Positions 1 to 9,149 of a stretch of 64,000 nt of DNA are shown here, piece by piece (position 1 is the first letter of the stretch; every line of letters starts with the position of its first letter). The stretch is from an uncultured Clostridia bacterium (lineage in GTDB: Bacteria > Bacillota > Clostridia > TANB77 > CAG-465): positions 237,601 to 301,600 of the forward strand of contig CAKPEI010000001.1 of NCBI GenBank assembly GCA_934149365.1. Reading direction: 5' to 3'. The position numbers were made by a program, and so were the translations under genes. A model generated the notes under the pieces. The model was not told the origin of the DNA. It did no database searches and saw nothing but the letters and a program-made list of their open reading frames with translations.

Positions 1-2
1 GG

Positions 3-1133
3 GGAAGAGTTTTAGATAATTCTCTTCCTAAATACGTTAACTCACCGGAAAACATTGTTTATCATAAGGGAAGAAATCTATATGGAATGAACGTTGCTAA
101 AAAAGAAAAACTAGACTCTGTTATAATTGTTGAAGGTTACATGGATACAGTAGCGCTTCATAAAAGTGGAATTAATAATGCGGTAGCAAGTTTAGGTACA
201 GCACTTACAGAAGGACAAGCTAAACTCATTAAAAAATATACAGATACGGTAGTTATAGCTTATGATCAGGATGGAGCAGGAAGAGCAGCTACGCTAAGAG
301 CAATTGATATATTATATAATGTGGGACTTAAGGTTAAGGTACTTATGCTAGATCATGATGATGTAAAAGACCCAGATGAATATATAAATAAATATGGTGA
401 GGTTAGATTTAGAGAATGTGTAAAGGCTAGTCTTAATCATATTGAATATAAAATAAAAACGTTAGAAAAAAATTTGGATTTGAACAATATGGATGCTAAA
501 ATTGAATTTTTGAATAAAGTAGCAAATATTTTATCTGGTGTTGCAAATAATATTGAAAGAGATATTTATATAGATGAAATAGTTAAGAAGTATAAAATAT
601 CTAAAGGTGCATTGGTTTCAGAAATTTCTAAAAATTTGAAAATGACAACAGATGAAAATATTATGCCAAGTGTGGATATGAGCTATTTGGTAAATAAAAG
701 AGAAAGTGGTATAAACAAAAGAAGAAAACAAGAAATGTATATAATTTCTGTACTTCTTTCTAAAGACAGAAAATATATAAATGAAATAAAGAATTTGGTA
801 AATTCTTCGGATTTTGAAGATGATGACTTAAGAGAACTTTTTGAATATGTGGTAAATTTAGATGAAAAAGAAGACATAGCAAAGTGCAACGTACTAAAAT
901 ATTTAACAGATGATGATAAAATAAAACTTGTTACAGAGATATTGTGTATAAATATATTGGATAGGGCTAAATTTATTCAAGATTTGAAGGTGGATTTGAA
1001 AAAATACAGATATGAAAAAAGGAGAACTCAAATATTAAAAAGATTATCCGAAAAAGATGTTTCAAAAGATGAAAGAGATATGCTATCTATTGAACTTAGT
1101 CAAATTATAATAAATAAAGGGAAATTAAAATAA
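3..1133 (+). CDS. dnaG: DNA primase DnaG, 5' truncated by the window edge
   Basis: DNA primase makes the RNA primers for replication. The window starts inside the gene; the open frame runs from base 3 and reads straight into the later in-frame methionine, so about 376 residues are visible and the N-terminal zinc-binding part lies outside. The TOPRIM catalytic domain is seen: VIIVEGYMD (catalytic Glu) and YDQDGAGR (the metal-binding Asp pair). The preceding segment with PKYVNSPEN and HKGRNLYG is the usual lead-in to TOPRIM. The C-terminal third is helical and Lys/Glu-rich, as expected for the DnaB-helicase interaction domain. rpoD follows after about 70 bp, the classical dnaG-rpoD order of Firmicutes. 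Confidence 0.97.
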   Translation, partial: GRVLDNSLPKYVNSPENIVYHKGRNLYGMNVAKKEKLDSVIIVEGYMDTVALHKSGINNAVASLGTALTEGQAKLIKKYTDTVVIAYDQDGAGRAATLRAIDILYNVGLKVKVLMLDHDDVKDPDEYINKYGEVRFRECVKASLNHIEYKIKTLEKNLDLNNMDAKIEFLNKVANILSGVANNIERDIYIDEIVKKYKISKGALVSEISKNLKMTTDENIMPSVDMSYLVNKRESGINKRRKQEMYIISVLLSKDRKYINEIKNLVNSSDFEDDDLRELFEYVVNLDEKEDIAKCNVLKYLTDDDKIKLVTEILCINILDRAKFIQDLKVDLKKYRYEKRRTQILKRLSEKDVSKDERDMLSIELSQIIINKGKLK

Positions 1134-1147
1134 AAACGGTTGTTTTA

Positions 1148-1176
1148 TTGTATTTTTTGGCTAAATAGTGTATATT
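1148..1176 (+). promoter_or_regulatory. Sigma-A promoter of rpoD
   Basis: TTGTAT (1148-1153), a 17-bp spacer and TATATT (1171-1176) lie between dnaG and rpoD, about 30 bp before the rpoD start. rpoD can therefore be transcribed independently of dnaG. Confidence 0.6.
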
Positions 1177-1206
1177 AATATATGTATGTAATTGGAGTGT
1201 GAAAAA

Positions 1207-2643
1207 ATGGGAAAAAAGAAAAATGAAGAAAACATAACTGAAATAGAAAAGGATGAAAAAATAGATAAAAAGGGCAGTGAAAAGAAAGTAAAAACAGAAG
1301 AAAAAGAAGTAAAAAGTAAAGAGAAAAAAGTTGCTACTTCAAAAGGTAAAAAAGTAGAAGAAAAAGCAGAAGTAAAAAAAGAAGACGTAAAACCAGAAGT
1401 TAAGGAAGAGCCTAAATCAAACAAAGAAACAGATGAATTTGTAGCTTTAATGAAAGAAAACAATTTATATACATATAAAGATGTTGTGAATTTCTTGGAT
1501 AAAAACAAATTAGAACCAGCACAAGTTGCAAAGTTATATGAGAAACTTAATGAAGCTGGAATTAAAATGATAGAAGAAGATATTAAACCAGGAGCTCTTG
1601 GTGATAGTCCAGAACCTGACGATAAGATTGAACCTCTTGAAGATAATGATAATCAAAAAGAGGCTATGGTAGATAAACTTACTGTAGGTGATGGTGCAGG
1701 GTCAATAGCTGAACTTGAAATAGAACCAAATTTAGAGGATATAAGTGAAATAGAAAAAGACATATTATTAGAAGATATAAATGACATCTCGTTTACTGAA
1801 ACTTTAAATGTTGATGACCCAGTTAGAATGTTTTTAAAAGAAATTGGTAAAATTCCTTTGCTATCATTGGAAGAAGAAACAGAACTTGCATACAAAATGG
1901 TAAATGGTGACAAAGAAGCCAAAAAAATACTAGTAGAGTCTAATTTAAGGCTTGTTGTAAGTATTGCTAAAAGATATATTGGCAGAGGAATGCACTTTCT
2001 AGATTTAATACAAGAAGGTAACCTTGGACTTATAAAAGCGGTAGATAAATTTGATCCGTCTAAAGGATACAAGTTTAGTACCTATGCAACTTGGTGGATA
2101 AGACAAGCGATAACAAGATCAATAGCAGATCAAGCAAGAACAATAAGAATACCAGTTCACATGGTTGAAACAATAAATAGACTTATAAGGACTTCTAGAC
2201 ATTTACTTCAAGTAATGGGAAGAGAACCAACACCAGAAGAAATAGCAGAAGAAATGGAGATGCCTGTTGAAAAAGTAAGAGAAATACTTAAAATTGCACA
2301 GGAGCCTATATCTCTTGAGACACCAGTAGGCGAAGAAGATGATAGTAATATAGGAAACTTTATTCCAGATGATGATGCTCCATCTCCATCTGACCAAGCG
2401 GCAGATGTACTTTTAAGAGAGCAAATTGAAGATGTAATGGAAACATTAACTCCAAGAGAAGCAAAAGTTCTTAGACTTAGATTTGGATTAGAAGATGGAA
2501 GAACCAGAACTTTAGAAGAAGTAGGAAAAGAGTTTATGGTTACTCGTGAGAGAATAAGACAGATTGAAGCTAAAGCTTTAAGGAAATTAAGACATCCTAG
2601 CAGAAGTAAAAGATTAAAAGATTTTATGAGTACTGATAAATAA
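1207..2643 (+). CDS. rpoD: RNA polymerase primary sigma factor RpoD (SigA)
   Basis: Housekeeping sigma factor of 478 residues. Start chosen at ATG 1207 because GGAG sits 9 nt upstream; an in-frame TTG at 1192 lies before that ribosome site. The first ~80 residues are a low-complexity Lys/Glu stretch, followed by region 1.1. Region 1.2/2 begins near [11 protein letters not shown] and contains [15 protein letters not shown], the region 2.2-2.4 core [17 protein letters not shown] and [10 protein letters not shown]; region 3 follows; region 4 has the helix-turn-helix with [18 protein letters not shown]. Most promoters proposed in this window match the -35/-10 pattern this protein should read. The basic/acidic N-terminal extension is longer than in Bacillus SigA. 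Confidence 0.97.
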   Translation: MGKKKNEENITEIEKDEKIDKKGSEKKVKTEEKEVKSKEKKVATSKGKKVEEKAEVKKEDVKPEVKEEPKSNKETDEFVALMKENNLYTYKDVVNFLDKNKLEPAQVAKLYEKLNEAGIKMIEEDIKPGALGDSPEPDDKIEPLEDNDNQKEAMVDKLTVGDGAGSIAELEIEPNLEDISEIEKDILLEDINDISFTETLNVDDPVRMFLKEIGKIPLLSLEEETELAYKMVNGDKEAKKILVESNLRLVVSIAKRYIGRGMHFLDLIQEGNLGLIKAVDKFDPSKGYKFSTYATWWIRQAITRSIADQARTIRIPVHMVETINRLIRTSRHLLQVMGREPTPEEIAEEMEMPVEKVREILKIAQEPISLETPVGEEDDSNIGNFIPDDDAPSPSDQAADVLLREQIEDVMETLTPREAKVLRLRFGLEDGRTRTLEEVGKEFMVTRERIRQIEAKALRKLRHPSRSKRLKDFMSTDK

Positions 2644-2658
2644 AATTTGGGGGATTTT

Positions 2659-3777
2659 ATGATAAAAAAAGTATTATTTGCGGCTAACTTAGAATCATTC
2701 TTTACTAAATTCTTAATACCACAATTAAAATATTTTAAAGAACAAGGATATGAGGTTCATATTGCATGTGGATTAGAGGGATTAGATATTCCATATTGTG
2801 ATAAGAAATTTAATGTTAACTTTGCAAGAAGCTTAAACTTAAAACAGAATTTGGAATCATATAAACAAATGCAAGAAGTTTTAAAGAATGAAAAATACGA
2901 TTTAATAAGTTGTCATACTCCATTTGGCGGAGCGATAACAAGATTGGCATTTAAAAGTTTAAAAATAAAAGATACTAGGTTAGTATATATGGCACACGGT
3001 TTCCATTTTTATAAAGGAGCACCTCTTTTTAATTGGCTTGTGTACTATCCAGTTGAAAAATTTTTGGCTAAATATACAGATATAGTTATAACTATAAACT
3101 TGGATGATTATGAATTAGCTAAGAAAAAGTTTAAAACTGATGTAAGACTTGTAAAAGGTGTAGGGCTTGATGTATCAAAATTTAATTTTGAAATGTCAGA
3201 GGAAGAAAAACAAGAGTATAGAAAATCGTTGGGACTTGTAAAAGATGATTTTGTTATGATTTACCCTGCTGAGCTTACAAAGGGAAAAAGACAAATTTGG
3301 CTTATACACACACTTAAGGAATTATTAATTCATAATTCTAAGTTTCACTTGCTTTTACCCGGAAAAGATTCCATGAATGGTAAGTGTCATAAACTTGTGA
3401 AAGAGTTGAGACTCGAGTCTCAAATATCTTTTCTTGGTTTCAGAAAAGATATTCCTAAGTTAATTACTATTTCTGATTTAGCAGTCACTTCTTCAAAAAG
3501 AGAAGGACTACCTGTCAATGTTATGGAAGCTATGTATGTTGGATTACCAATTGTTGCAACTGCTTGTAGGGGTAACAGAGATTTAATCGAGAATGGTAAA
3601 AATGGATATGTAGTTGGAATAAACGACAAAGATGCTTTCTTGGAAAAAGTAGAATATTTTTCTAAAATTAGCAAGGAAGAAAGAGAAAACATTAAAAATA
3701 TAAACAATTCTCTTATTAAGCCGTACTTGCTAGAAGATGTATTGCAAGAAATAATTGATGTATATAATACATTTTAA
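2659..3777 (+). CDS. Family 4 glycosyltransferase (GT-B fold)
   Basis: Retaining glycosyltransferase of 372 residues, probably adding a sugar to a lipid-linked surface polysaccharide repeat unit at the cytoplasmic face. ATG 2659 is preferred over the in-frame TTG 2647 because the G-rich ribosome site (2649-2654) lies between them. The N-terminal Rossmann half starts IKKVLFAANLESF; the C-terminal half has the donor-binding E-x7-E motif EGLPVNVME followed by GLPIVATACRGNRDLI. It resembles EpsD/capsular GT4 enzymes. It is the first gene of the polysaccharide cluster and is closed by its own terminator, so it may be a separate unit from the genes starting at 3901. Sugar specificity cannot be read. 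Confidence 0.85.
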   Translation: MIKKVLFAANLESFFTKFLIPQLKYFKEQGYEVHIACGLEGLDIPYCDKKFNVNFARSLNLKQNLESYKQMQEVLKNEKYDLISCHTPFGGAITRLAFKSLKIKDTRLVYMAHGFHFYKGAPLFNWLVYYPVEKFLAKYTDIVITINLDDYELAKKKFKTDVRLVKGVGLDVSKFNFEMSEEEKQEYRKSLGLVKDDFVMIYPAELTKGKRQIWLIHTLKELLIHNSKFHLLLPGKDSMNGKCHKLVKELRLESQISFLGFRKDIPKLITISDLAVTSSKREGLPVNVMEAMYVGLPIVATACRGNRDLIENGKNGYVVGINDKDAFLEKVEYFSKISKEERENIKNINNSLIKPYLLEDVLQEIIDVYNTF

Positions 3778-3781
3778 AAAT

Positions 3782-3817
3782 AAAGTTGGCATGTTAAATT
3801 AAGTTGCCAACTTTTTT
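3782..3817 (+). terminator. Rho-independent terminator after the GT4 gene
   Basis: A 10-bp perfect stem, AAAGTTGGCA paired with TGCCAACTTT, followed by a run of six T (3812-3817). Confidence 0.85.
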
Positions 3818-3843
3818 AATAATTATGAGTGAAAATTATTTGA

Positions 3844-3872
3844 TTGACAACAAGTTACAAAAAATATATAAT
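3844..3872 (+). promoter_or_regulatory. Consensus sigma-A promoter of the polysaccharide operon
   Basis: TTGACA (3844-3849), 17-bp spacer, TATAAT (3867-3872): a perfect match to the vegetative consensus. It puts the transcription start near 3879 and drives the run of closely spaced genes from 3901 to 12072. It also shows that the open frame extending upstream of 3901 is not coding. Confidence 0.85.
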
Positions 3873-3900
3873 AATTGCTGTAAGAATGGGGGAAAAGTTA

Positions 3901-4710
3901 ATGCAAGAATTTCCAAAAGTTTCAGTTATAATGCCATTATATAATGTTGAAAAATATTTAGAAAAATGTGTGGATAGTATTTTAAATCAAACATATACAA
4001 ATTTTGAAATAATCATGTGCGATGATTGTTCAAGTGATAATACGCTTAAGAAAGCTTATGAACTTGCTAAAAAGGATTGTAGAATAATTGTACTTGAAAA
4101 TCATGAGAATTTAAAAGCGGCAGCCACAAGGAATAAATGTATAGAACATTCAACGGGAAAGTATGTGCTTATTCAAGATGCGGATGATTATTCTGATAAG
4201 ACAAGAATGGAAAAAGAGGTAAATATACTAGAGAATAATCCTGAATTTAGTTTTGTTTCTTCTGCAATTTATAGATTTAATGAAAATGGAATATGGGGGG
4301 AGTATAACCCTTGGAGTGAGAAACCTAAAAATAAAGATTTTTTATGGGGGCTTCCTTATGTACATCCAGCTACAATGTTTAGAAAGGACATATTAGACGA
4401 AGTAGGAGGATACAAGGTTGCAAAGGACACAGCAAGGACAGAGGATTTCGATTTGTTTTTAAGACTTCACATTGCAGGATATAAAGGAATAAATATTATG
4501 GAAAAACTTTGCTATTACAATGAAAATATAGATGCATATATGAGAAGAAAATATAGATACAGAATAGATGAGGCTAAGATGAGATGGAATGCATATAAAA
4601 AATTGCATTTGATGCCTGTTGGGGCTATATTTGCGATTAAGCCATTAATAGTAGGACTTATTCCAAGAAAACTACAGTATGCTATGAGGAAGAAAGTTAC
4701 TAAAAAATAA
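3901..4710 (+). CDS. Family 2 glycosyltransferase
   Basis: GT-A fold inverting glycosyltransferase, 269 residues. Start ATG 3901 lies 8 nt after a GGGGG-AAAA ribosome site and 22 nt after the predicted transcription start. The fold opens with VSVIMPLYNVEKYL; the nucleotide-binding region has MCDDCSSDNT; the DxD-type metal site is QDADDYSD; the later acidic pair is TEDFDLFLRL, probably holding the catalytic base. A basic C-terminal stretch could associate with the membrane. First gene of an operon with 9-16 bp gaps to the next glycosyltransferases. Confidence 0.85.
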   Translation: MQEFPKVSVIMPLYNVEKYLEKCVDSILNQTYTNFEIIMCDDCSSDNTLKKAYELAKKDCRIIVLENHENLKAAATRNKCIEHSTGKYVLIQDADDYSDKTRMEKEVNILENNPEFSFVSSAIYRFNENGIWGEYNPWSEKPKNKDFLWGLPYVHPATMFRKDILDEVGGYKVAKDTARTEDFDLFLRLHIAGYKGINIMEKLCYYNENIDAYMRRKYRYRIDEAKMRWNAYKKLHLMPVGAIFAIKPLIVGLIPRKLQYAMRKKVTKK

Positions 4711-4725
4711 AAGGGGAAATTAAAT

Positions 4726-5622
4726 ATGAGTGAAAACATTTTTTGCACCATTTTTACACCTGCATATAACAGAGAAAAATATATTCCAAGATTGTATGAA
4801 TCGTTAAGGAAACAGACGTGTAAGGATTTTGAATGGGTTGTTGTAGATGATGGTTCTACTGATAATACCGAACAAATATTTAACAATATCTTAAAAAATA
4901 ATAAAGAATTTAATGTTATATATAAAAAAGTTGAAAATGGTGGAAAGCATAGGGCTATAAACAAAGGGCTAGATTTAGCTAAAGGAAAAATGTTCTTTAT
5001 AGTAGATTCAGATGATTATATAACTGAAGATGCAATTTCTAAGATAAAAGAATGGGAAAACACTTTAAATAATAGTAAATTGAAATTTGGTGGCTTAGGG
5101 TTTTTAAAGGGATTTGATGATAAAACAATTACAGGAAAAACATTCAATAATAAACAATACGTGGATGCAACTTCTGCAGAAAGAAAAAAATATAATATTT
5201 TAGGAGATAAAGCCGAAGTTTTTTATACAAATGTTTTGAAAGAACATAAATTTCCTGAGATAGAAGGAGAAAAATTTATGCCTGAAACAGTTGTATGGTA
5301 CAAGTTATCACAAGAAGGATATAAACTTAGGTGGATAAATCAAATAATATATATTGCAGAATATTTAGAAGATGGTCTTACTTCTGATGGTATGAAGATA
5401 TATATAAATAATCCTAAAGGATATTTGTTAAACACGCAAATAACTTTAGAGACAGTAAAGCTTAGTTTTGTAGAAAAATATGGCCTTTATTATAATTATT
5501 ATAAAAATATGGTGTCTGAAAAATATACGATACAAGACATATCTAATGATTTAAAAATAAAAGTAAAGGATATAAAACTTGCTATATTTATGAAAAGAGT
5601 AAAGGATATGTTGAAAAAATAA
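4726..5622 (+). CDS. Family 2 glycosyltransferase
   Basis: 298 residues; start ATG 4726 behind AAGGGGAAA. Motifs in order: TPAYNREKYIPRLYESL, VVDDGSTDNTE, VDSDDYITEDA (metal-binding), then a less conserved acceptor half. The N-terminal half is closest in pattern to the EpsE/WcaA type. The central PETVVWYKLSQEGYKLRW region is typical of cluster glycosyltransferases acting on undecaprenyl-linked intermediates. Cytosolic with no clear membrane segment; acceptor and donor sugars unknown. Confidence 0.83.
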   Translation: MSENIFCTIFTPAYNREKYIPRLYESLRKQTCKDFEWVVVDDGSTDNTEQIFNNILKNNKEFNVIYKKVENGGKHRAINKGLDLAKGKMFFIVDSDDYITEDAISKIKEWENTLNNSKLKFGGLGFLKGFDDKTITGKTFNNKQYVDATSAERKKYNILGDKAEVFYTNVLKEHKFPEIEGEKFMPETVVWYKLSQEGYKLRWINQIIYIAEYLEDGLTSDGMKIYINNPKGYLLNTQITLETVKLSFVEKYGLYYNYYKNMVSEKYTIQDISNDLKIKVKDIKLAIFMKRVKDMLKK

Positions 5623-5631
5623 GGAGAGTTT

Positions 5632-6576
5632 ATGAAGTTTAGTATAATTGTTCCAGTATACAATGTTGAAAAATATATTCGTAAGTGTTTGGAAAGTTTG
5701 ATATCCCAGACTTTCCAAGATTACGAAATTTTAGTGATAAATGACGGCTCTACTGATAATAGTCAAAATATAATTGATGAAATAGCTAAAAAATGCAACA
5801 AAGTTAAATCATTTATAAAGGAGAATGGAGGCCTTTCTGATGCAAGAAACTTTGGAATAAAAAAAGCAAGCGGAGATTATTTATTGTTTATAGACTCAGA
5901 CGATTATGTTGATGAAAATTTACTATATGTATTATCAAGTGTAATAAAAGAAAATAATAAAGTGGATTTAATAAGATTTCCTAAAAAGTGTGTAACAGAG
6001 GAAGGTATTGAGATATCTCAAGATAAAATAAACACATTTGACAATATTAATGGACAAGAGGCTTTTATTATAATAAGACAAAATAGAATAACATTAGAAA
6101 CAGCTTGTACATATGCATATAAGCGAGAGTATTTTTTAAGAAATAAATTTGAATTTGCTAAAGGGAAAGTCCATGAAGATTTGGGACTTATTCCGTTTGT
6201 TATATTTAATGCCGATAGCGTATCAGCAATCGACAAACCATATTATTATTATGTACAAAGAGAAGGAAGCATAATTAATACTAAGAGTGCTGAAAAGGAT
6301 TTTAGAAAAGCAAAAGATGTGTTATATCATTACGATTTCTTGATGCAAGAAGTAGATAGGTATTCAAAAACTAATAGTTTAAATTCAAAAGCTCAGCATC
6401 TATATTATATGTATATTATAGATGCTGTATATAATAAATTAAGATTATTAGAGGGTGAAAACTATAAATTTATTTGTGAAGAAATTAAAAAAAGAAAAAT
6501 AATTAAAAAAATTAAAGTTAGGTCTTTTAAAGACTTGATTAAGAAAGTAATATATTTTTTTCTTGAAAGGAGATAA
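5632..6576 (+). CDS. Family 2 glycosyltransferase
   Basis: 314 residues, 9 bp after the preceding gene with an AAGGAG ribosome site. Contains IIVPVYNVEKYIRKCLESL, VINDGSTDNSQ and FIDSDDYVDENLL, the standard GT2 donor and metal-binding motifs, and KVHEDLGLIPF, where the ED pair is the likely catalytic base. The Lys-rich C-terminus (KKRKIIKKIK) may bring it to the membrane. It belongs to the WfgS/EpsJ-like group by pattern; the sugar added is not predictable. Confidence 0.83.
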   Translation: MKFSIIVPVYNVEKYIRKCLESLISQTFQDYEILVINDGSTDNSQNIIDEIAKKCNKVKSFIKENGGLSDARNFGIKKASGDYLLFIDSDDYVDENLLYVLSSVIKENNKVDLIRFPKKCVTEEGIEISQDKINTFDNINGQEAFIIIRQNRITLETACTYAYKREYFLRNKFEFAKGKVHEDLGLIPFVIFNADSVSAIDKPYYYYVQREGSIINTKSAEKDFRKAKDVLYHYDFLMQEVDRYSKTNSLNSKAQHLYYMYIIDAVYNKLRLLEGENYKFICEEIKKRKIIKKIKVRSFKDLIKKVIYFFLERR

Positions 6577-6584
6577 AAAAATCT

Positions 6585-9140
6585 ATGAGTAGATTAAAAA
6601 AAGTAATAGCAAAAGTATTTGGCATAGAAACTATAAGGACAGTATTTCTTATAGCCAGTTTTTTATATATTTTTCCGTTAACTAATGTTATAACTAGTAA
6701 GGCATTTAAAGTCTTTATAATTTGGGCTTTGTGTATTATTGTATATAATTTTGCTTTAAAGAAAAAACTAGTGATAAATAATAAAGATGTGTATCTTTTA
6801 GTAGTAATAGTTATTTGCTCTTTTATAACAGATGTGTTTAATGTTAAAAACAATTTTATTGGAAATATAATTATTACAAGTTATATGTTCGTGCAAAATG
6901 TATTACTAATGACATATGACATAAATGATGATAATGAGAAAGCATTAAAAGAACTAAAAAGATTTAGTATTATTGTAGTCACTTGCACTTTTATATGTGC
7001 TATTATTTCTTTTTTAATTTATGTTTTAGAAATAGATAGAAACTTATTTGTCGGGACAAAAGAGATTATAATAGTATATGCTGAGGGAAGACTATGGAGT
7101 ATTTATGGTAATCCTAATGCACTAGGGCAATGCTCTTTTATATCTATAATGTATTCAATATTACTATTAGTACTTGAAAGATATGAAACTAATTTAAAAA
7201 GAACGAACAAAGTACATATGTTGATATATTTAAATATATTATTAGAATTAATATGTTTAATTTTATCTAATTCACGTTCTGCGTTTTTAGCTACTATTTG
7301 TTCTATTTTTGTGTTGCTTATTTTGTTTTATAGTAATAATTCAAAATATAAAGGCAAAACTTTTGTAGATAGACTTAAAACGAATATATGGAAAATTACA
7401 GCTAAAGCAGTAGTTACAATGACAGCTATAATAACAGTTTTTTTGTTAATAAGAAGTATACTACCTTATTCGATTAATATAGCTAGGAGTATAAAAGGAA
7501 ATGAAATCATAAAAAGCGAACATCCATATATTAAAAGAAATTATGACGATCAAACTGATATATCAAATGGAAGAACTGATATTTGGAAAGCAGGAGGTAG
7601 AGTCTTTTTAGAACATCCTTTAGTTGGTGTTGGTATTAAAAACGTAAATTCATGTACCAATGTGTATATGCCGCAAGAGGCGGTAGAAAAATATCCGACT
7701 CTTACAGATAGTTTGCATAATATATATCTGCATATATTAGTTTCTTATGGATTATTGGGATTTATAGTGTTTACGTTGTACGCATTGTATAATATAAAAA
7801 AAGTATATAAGTATATAAATGAATTAGATTATAATGAAAAAAATCATAACATTATATTAATAATTTTAACAATGATAGTGTTTATGCTGGTTGTTAACTT
7901 CTTTGAAACAACAATATTGCATTTCTTTAATGTATTTTTAGTTACAATTTTCTGGTTTAATGTGATGATGGTAAATAGAATTATTAATTTAGAGAATATA
8001 CGAAAAACTAAAATAAAGGGGAAAAGCAAATTACTTTTTCTTATTGACACACTAGGTGGTGGCGGCGCTGAAAAAGTATTGGTTGACGTGGTAAATAATT
8101 TAAGTAATACAAAGTATGATATAGAAGTAAGAACAGTATATAATGAAGGCATTTACAAAACTAAATTAAATAAGAATATAAAATATAGTTGTATAATTAA
8201 AAAACCAACATTATGGAAGAAAAGGATAATCAATAATGTTGTAAAATATTTACCAAGTGAAATAACATACAACCTATTTATAAATGACTATTATAATATT
8301 GAAATATCATTTTTAGAATTGCTTTCTAATAAAATATTATCTGGAAGTCATAACAAAAAAATAACTTGGATTCATACTGATATATTTGAACATGAAGGAA
8401 GTACATCATATTTTGCCAACAAAAAGGCTCTAGTAAATGCATATAAAAAGTATAACAAGTTGGTTTTTGTGTCTGATGAAACCAAAAACAAATTTATTAT
8501 AGAGACAGGCATAAAAGATAATATTTTAACTATATATAATCCGTTGGATACAAATAAAATAAAAGAACTTGCAAATGAATCGTGTGAAGATAGAAATGAT
8601 AAAGATACCTTTGTTATATCATCTGTTGGAAGATTGAATTCTCAAAAAGGGTATTTAAGACTTTGTGAGGTTGCTAATAAACTAAATAAAGATAAATTAG
8701 ACTTCGTAATTGAAATTCTAGGCGAAGGGGAAGAAAGACCCAAAATAGAAAAGTATATAACAGATAATGATTTAGGTAATAAAGTAAAGTTATTAGGTTT
8801 TAAAGAAAATCCTTATAAATATGTAAAAAAATCAGATTTGTTTATATCATGTTCACTTGTAGAAGGATTTAGTTTGGCCGTTGCAGAAGCTCTTGTTATT
8901 GGTGTACCAGTTATAAGTACAAATACATCTGGGCCTTCTAATATATTAAAAAAAGGTGAATACGGTTTAATTATTGATAATACTGAAGAAAGTATTTATA
9001 ATTGTTTAAATAAAATATTAACTGATGAAAAACAATATAACAATCTAAGAATTAAATGTTCTAATTATAAATGTGAATTTGAAATTAGAAATGTTATTTT
9101 AAAAATAGAAAAATTGTTAGAAAATGTATCTAATGAATAG
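6585..9140 (+). CDS. O-antigen polymerase/ligase-like membrane domain fused to a GT4 glycosyltransferase
   Basis: An 851-residue, apparently natural fusion. Residues ~10-460 are a polytopic membrane domain of the Wzy/O-antigen-ligase type with a large extracytoplasmic loop (GRTDIWKAGGRVFLEHPLVGVG is interrupted by the usual ligase-family signature). Residues ~480-851 are a complete GT-B glycosyltransferase starting KLLFLIDTLGGGGAEKVLV and ending with the E-x7-E motif EGFSLAVAE and GVPVISTNTSGPSNIL. The frame is continuous with no stop or internal ribosome site at the join. It may couple polymerisation of the repeat unit with sugar addition at the membrane. Neighbours are glycosyltransferases upstream and the flippase 9 bp downstream. 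Confidence 0.82.
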   Translation: MSRLKKVIAKVFGIETIRTVFLIASFLYIFPLTNVITSKAFKVFIIWALCIIVYNFALKKKLVINNKDVYLLVVIVICSFITDVFNVKNNFIGNIIITSYMFVQNVLLMTYDINDDNEKALKELKRFSIIVVTCTFICAIISFLIYVLEIDRNLFVGTKEIIIVYAEGRLWSIYGNPNALGQCSFISIMYSILLLVLERYETNLKRTNKVHMLIYLNILLELICLILSNSRSAFLATICSIFVLLILFYSNNSKYKGKTFVDRLKTNIWKITAKAVVTMTAIITVFLLIRSILPYSINIARSIKGNEIIKSEHPYIKRNYDDQTDISNGRTDIWKAGGRVFLEHPLVGVGIKNVNSCTNVYMPQEAVEKYPTLTDSLHNIYLHILVSYGLLGFIVFTLYALYNIKKVYKYINELDYNEKNHNIILIILTMIVFMLVVNFFETTILHFFNVFLVTIFWFNVMMVNRIINLENIRKTKIKGKSKLLFLIDTLGGGGAEKVLVDVVNNLSNTKYDIEVRTVYNEGIYKTKLNKNIKYSCIIKKPTLWKKRIINNVVKYLPSEITYNLFINDYYNIEISFLELLSNKILSGSHNKKITWIHTDIFEHEGSTSYFANKKALVNAYKKYNKLVFVSDETKNKFIIETGIKDNILTIYNPLDTNKIKELANESCEDRNDKDTFVISSVGRLNSQKGYLRLCEVANKLNKDKLDFVIEILGEGEERPKIEKYITDNDLGNKVKLLGFKENPYKYVKKSDLFISCSLVEGFSLAVAEALVIGVPVISTNTSGPSNILKKGEYGLIIDNTEESIYNCLNKILTDEKQYNNLRIKCSNYKCEFEIRNVILKIEKLLENVSNE

Positions 9141-9149
9141 GAGCGTTTT

